A stretch of DNA of 64,000 bases. Source: Trichoplax adhaerens. Its lineage: Eukaryota; Placozoa; Uniplacotomia; Trichoplacea; Trichoplacidae. Under the pieces are notes generated by a model, which was not told where the DNA came from, searched no databases, and saw only the letters and a program-made list of their open reading frames with translations. The translations under genes were made by a program, and so were the position numbers. Shown here one piece after another: positions 60,693 through 64,000 of this stretch; position 1 is the stretch's first letter; every line of letters starts with the position of its first letter. The stretch is taken from assembly GCF_000150275.1 (NCBI RefSeq), contig NW_002060944.1:706860-770859 (forward strand), in the 5' to 3' direction.

Positions 60693-61643
60693 ATGTCTAA
60701 TATAAGTTATATAACCAGTCAAACTTCTAACAGCAATAACTTCCAACTAATTAGAGCCCAATCTATTGTCGTTTATAGCGTTATTTCAGGACTAACTATC
60801 TTGACTAACGTTTCTATGTTGGTATTAATTATATCTGAGCGTAAACTTCACACTATGTCAAACTGGATCATGGCTAGTATGTTCTTTACTGGAATTATCT
60901 TTGGCCTATTTTATTTATTACCTCGATGGGCACTCCACAATCTGTGGGTTTATAAAGATCCAATCGCATGTACCGTTCTACCCCAAACAGGCTTGGCATT
61001 AATTCTTAACTTTAATTTACATTTAACATTAGTCAGTCTAGATCGATACTTGTGTGTTATGTTCCCTATTAAATATAAAATAAGGAAAACTTATTTAACT
61101 GCCACGTTATCAGTAGTTACCATCTGGTTATTGAGTATTTTAAGTGCTTACTTACCCCTTATTACAATACTAATCCCTACAACTAATCGTTGTCGTACGC
61201 TTACAGTAACAAACCCTCTCCATCAACCTTACTTAATCAGTATTTTCAGCGTTTTGTTTTTCTTTCCATTGCTTGTCTTACTTGTAACTTATACACAAAT
61301 CTTATTCGTTGTTAACAATCATCAACGTAACAAGATTACGTCTCGACGTATTGATATACGAAACTCAGCTATTAAGCGCAATATTCGAGCAATCAAATGT
61401 ATGGCAATTATGATCGGTGTCTTTATCGTATTTTGGATGCCCTATATCGTTATCATTCTAATGTTTTCTTCCTCCTTAAATAATTCACTTTTAAGAGTAG
61501 AATTACTACGCCCCTCGCAGTATTTAGCTTTTTCCTATCCAGCCATAAATCCTCTCCTATACGCCTATGTTACAGCCAGTTTACGCCGCGAAATTTGGAA
61601 AAGACTTCGCGCTACAAGGTTTAGCAGTATTACATTTGGTTGA
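60693..61643 (+). CDS. Rhodopsin-class (class A) GPCR, intact, single exon
   Basis: 316 codons with seven hydrophobic segments: about 24-48, 56-77, 97-122, 134-160, 180-207, 235-259 and 276-297. The short N-terminus has an NIS glycosylation site. Cys93 and Cys167 can form the conserved ECL1/TM3-ECL2 disulfide. Landmarks: LDRYLCVMFP with DRY 117-119, Trp145 in TM4, FWMP 247-250 in TM6, NPLLY 286-290 in TM7, basic helix 8 (SLRREIWKRLR). The Asp usual in TM2 (position 2.50) is absent; the segment reads IMASMFFTGIIFG. The ligand cannot be predicted. The start ATG follows a stretch conserved with copy 1. It is part of a tandem, lineage-specific GPCR cluster. Confidence 0.92.
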   Translation: MSNISYITSQTSNSNNFQLIRAQSIVVYSVISGLTILTNVSMLVLIISERKLHTMSNWIMASMFFTGIIFGLFYLLPRWALHNLWVYKDPIACTVLPQTGLALILNFNLHLTLVSLDRYLCVMFPIKYKIRKTYLTATLSVVTIWLLSILSAYLPLITILIPTTNRCRTLTVTNPLHQPYLISIFSVLFFFPLLVLLVTYTQILFVVNNHQRNKITSRRIDIRNSAIKRNIRAIKCMAIMIGVFIVFWMPYIVIILMFSSSLNNSLLRVELLRPSQYLAFSYPAINPLLYAYVTASLRREIWKRLRATRFSSITFG

Positions 61644-62829
61644 CTGCCTAGTAATAATCGCGATAATACTATACATTACATACTGTAACTATCTACTGTT
61701 AACAGTTTTACTACACAAGTCTAAAAGTAAAAATTATTAGCTTATAATATTAGGGTACTGCTTTCAGTGTCGAACAAGCAAACTGCGTGATTAAATGACT
61801 GATAATGTTAAAGTTTAAACGTTACGTTTAGTCATTAAAATATGTCTATCGATATATTTATCATGTCTGCTATAATCCAATGACACTAATTGCTTCTTAA
61901 TACTATTTGTTGTTATAATTTTAATAATTTATCTTATTTCTTTCTATTCTCCTACTATTTAGTGTGCCATCTTATTTTATTCTATTCTTTCTAGTGTATC
62001 GTTACGCTGTAGTTAACGTAAGATCTATGGAACTCTATTATCCAATGTTAGTTTAATATTGAAAGCAAAGATTAAATTATTCATCGCCTGCAATATGTGA
62101 TAGGAAAATATATCTTTGGAAGTTATCGTATAACAGTTACATCCTCATCTCAACATAGTTGATGATAACAGTTAGCCATAAGCTAATATAAACCAGCCAC
62201 TTTCAAATTCTTTTCACTAAATTGAATGATTATGATATTATCGAATCTACGATATATGGATAGAATCTGATCTTATTCGAATTGATAATAACTTAAGCCT
62301 GTTATCTTACTCTATACTTCAACGCAACTTAGCAGACTCGTGTAATACGAATTCAGAGATAGTCTTAGTAATTTATATAATTATCGAACATTGCTCGAGC
62401 TCGGCTATATTTCTGTTGATCAGGATAAATTCTCTGGTATAGTATTGTATGACGAATCAACGTCAAGATGGTATTTATGATGTATCTACTTTCGAATTTT
62501 AAGTGATTCTGAAGCATGCAAAGAGCTTAATCTTATTAATTTTGATTCCAGTAGATAAATTTTAGAGCTTTTAGGCAGACTGAACAAGCTAGATTTCCTT
62601 TCTCTTGAATTTCCATAAATAACTTCGATGTTGGTTAGAATTTAGCCTACTAAAGTATCAAGATTTTCAAACATTTTTCAAGTCTATAATAATTGCTTTG
62701 GCATATGTAGAAGATCATTGTTATAGTTATTTTACATATATCTGCATACTGCTCTGTTATAATGTGATCCACTCACATTAAGATGATTTTCATTAAATGA
62801 ATTTACCTAGAGTGTTGCTGGCATTAATC

Positions 62830-63735
62830 AGGATAGCTTTCAATCATTATTGTACCGTAAGCATATTTTTAACTTAAACATACTATTACTTTAGACAAAA
62901 TGTAATTACTACACTACTTTTATTTCTAATTCTCGATCCAGTCACTTTGATCTTCGCTGTCTCACTTTCAAAAAGGTATTAATTCTATATTAAAGTATAA
63001 GCCATCAGAATTTTACATTTCATTGATATCCTTTTACTTCTTTGTAATACGAGACATAACTAATTATCCTACGAGCGTAATTTGCACATTATCTAGGAAC
63101 AAGCCTATAATGATTTCAGCTGATTATAGTAATTATATATTAGGAGAATACAGTGATAGTGCAGCATGTATTAAGAACCCACATATTACAAAGCCAAAGT
63201 CGGCTAATTATTCAATTGCATCCTATTTCATCAATATTGGTACTCATGTGTGTAAATAATTAGTTGATGGGAATATTTAGATTAAAATAAGATGAAGGAG
63301 AGTACTTCACTTGAGGACGATTTACTTTCTATTGTGATGTAGTCTCCGATCTTCTCTGTAGTTTGGTCCAAAACCCTAATTTGTATTTATAGACCAGTTA
63401 AAGTAATTCTTCGAAGAAGCATCACATCTTACTGGTTAATCGCCAGTCAAAGTAGAGGAAAAACTGACCAGTTAACTTAAAAATCTAAAATTGGTAACAT
63501 TACAATTAATTAAACGGGAAATAAACTTAAAGGCGCGGATTCTATTCCGTTCACTTTTTCTTATGTTTCAAAGATAATGCATAATGATCCCCATGTTGCC
63601 AAATTATTTATTAGATGGGATGAGTATTTAACTTTACTTAGACACTTCAAAACTTCTATTCTACTAACATTGCAGTCTTCTTCTTTATCACGATACTGCA
63701 GTATTTAGGAAGTTAATGTGTTATTATCGAGATAG
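62830..63735. repeat. Third, partial copy of the duplicated block
   Basis: Homologous to 57840-57905 joined to 58465-59345, with about 560 bp missing between them. It suggests that the GPCR cluster continues beyond the window. Confidence 0.75.
63023..63259 (+). pseudogene. Decayed copy of the 58453-58809 frame
   Basis: The C-terminal 78 codons are open and alike (YILGEYSDSAACIKNP, SIASYFINIGTHVCK-stop). Upstream, the part matching LILGPVNLIF is in a different frame and is cut by stops (LILDPVTLIFAVSLSKRY-stop), with one-base indels around 63010-63050. Confidence 0.45.
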
Positions 63736-64000
63736 CCATATGTACTAATTAAGCTTACAAACTTAATTCTGATGTGGATATGACTTCGTAGTTCCAGTTT
63801 TGGTAAAAGTTTGCAGGAAGAACTAATTAACCAACCCTCTTTCCTTAAAAATTCCTGGCTTTTATGCACTCGATGGCGGATTATACTTTATTAGAGTTTC
63901 TACAGAATCTATAGTAAGCCCTTCCTAACACTTGGAAGTCCTAATCAAAGACGTTCTTCCCCATGACCCTAACATAGCTATTGTATGTCATAGGTACTGC
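63736..64000. other. Window end, no gene seen
   Basis: No supported exon. By analogy with block 2, another GPCR could follow within a few kilobases. Confidence 0.3.

Larger units (their letters stand above)
60095..62640. repeat. Segmental duplication, copy 2 (intact GPCR block)
   Basis: Partner of 54660-57060. Near-identity is confined to about 60759-62557. The 5' flank is diverged and contains a T-rich insertion at about 60240-60520. Confidence 0.9.

Noticed and set aside
1-64000. CRISPR array, bacterial operon or integrated virus
   Set aside because: Repeats lack CRISPR repeat-spacer structure, the genes are intron-rich and animal-like, and no viral or transposase protein was recognisable.

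Overview
This window reads as nuclear DNA of an early-branching animal. It is AT-rich (roughly one third G+C by eye), its genes carry many short GT-AG introns, and it has animal-type signalling genes: a Noggin-type BMP antagonist, a p38-pathway MAP2K and rhodopsin-class GPCRs. It also has kinesin-light-chain-type TPR proteins and tandem GPCR copies. A placozoan (Trichoplax/Hoilungia type) is my best guess. That is inference from gene style, not a database match.

Layout. 1295-3200 (-): a GDE1-type glycerophosphodiester phosphodiesterase. 3.8-8 kb: tandem repeats, a 52-residue membrane microprotein ORF, a decayed Ras-like fragment, and a six-copy 144-bp array open on both strands. 8225-13222 (+): a 12-exon MKK3/MKK6 kinase whose first coding exon is 7 nt. 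One of its introns holds a minisatellite that re-duplicates the exon end and 5' splice site. 14461-19881 (-): PARN deadenylase in 22 exons, all in phase, with its catalytic DEDD/H set complete. 21888-23341 (-): ribosomal protein eL6 (RPL6). 23.4-26.8 kb: repeats rich in TACTGTAC-type palindromes. 26871-27596 (+): single-exon noggin. 32108-36162 (+): TXNDC11-like thioredoxin-domain protein, 13 exons. 38992-40080 (-): intronless TPR protein.

From about 41 kb the window becomes a graveyard and duplication zone. It holds two decayed TPR copies, a leucine-rich-repeat-type GPCR pseudogene, a decayed Cys-rich gene, a degenerate telomere-like hexamer tract and an 80-bp minisatellite. A conserved ~117-bp dispersed element occurs three times. 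A segmental duplication carries two almost identical GPCR genes. The first (55054-55994) has lost one base before TM7 and the second (60693-61643) is intact. Each GPCR copy is preceded by a copy of a small secreted/membrane ORF. A third, partial copy of the block runs to the window end.

The conserved genes do unrelated housekeeping or signalling jobs (lipid turnover, stress kinase, mRNA deadenylation, translation, BMP control, ER redox) and are not operonic. Exon boundaries were chosen by eye, by requiring GT-AG sites, compatible phases and alignment to remembered family features. No tRNA, rRNA or CRISPR was found.
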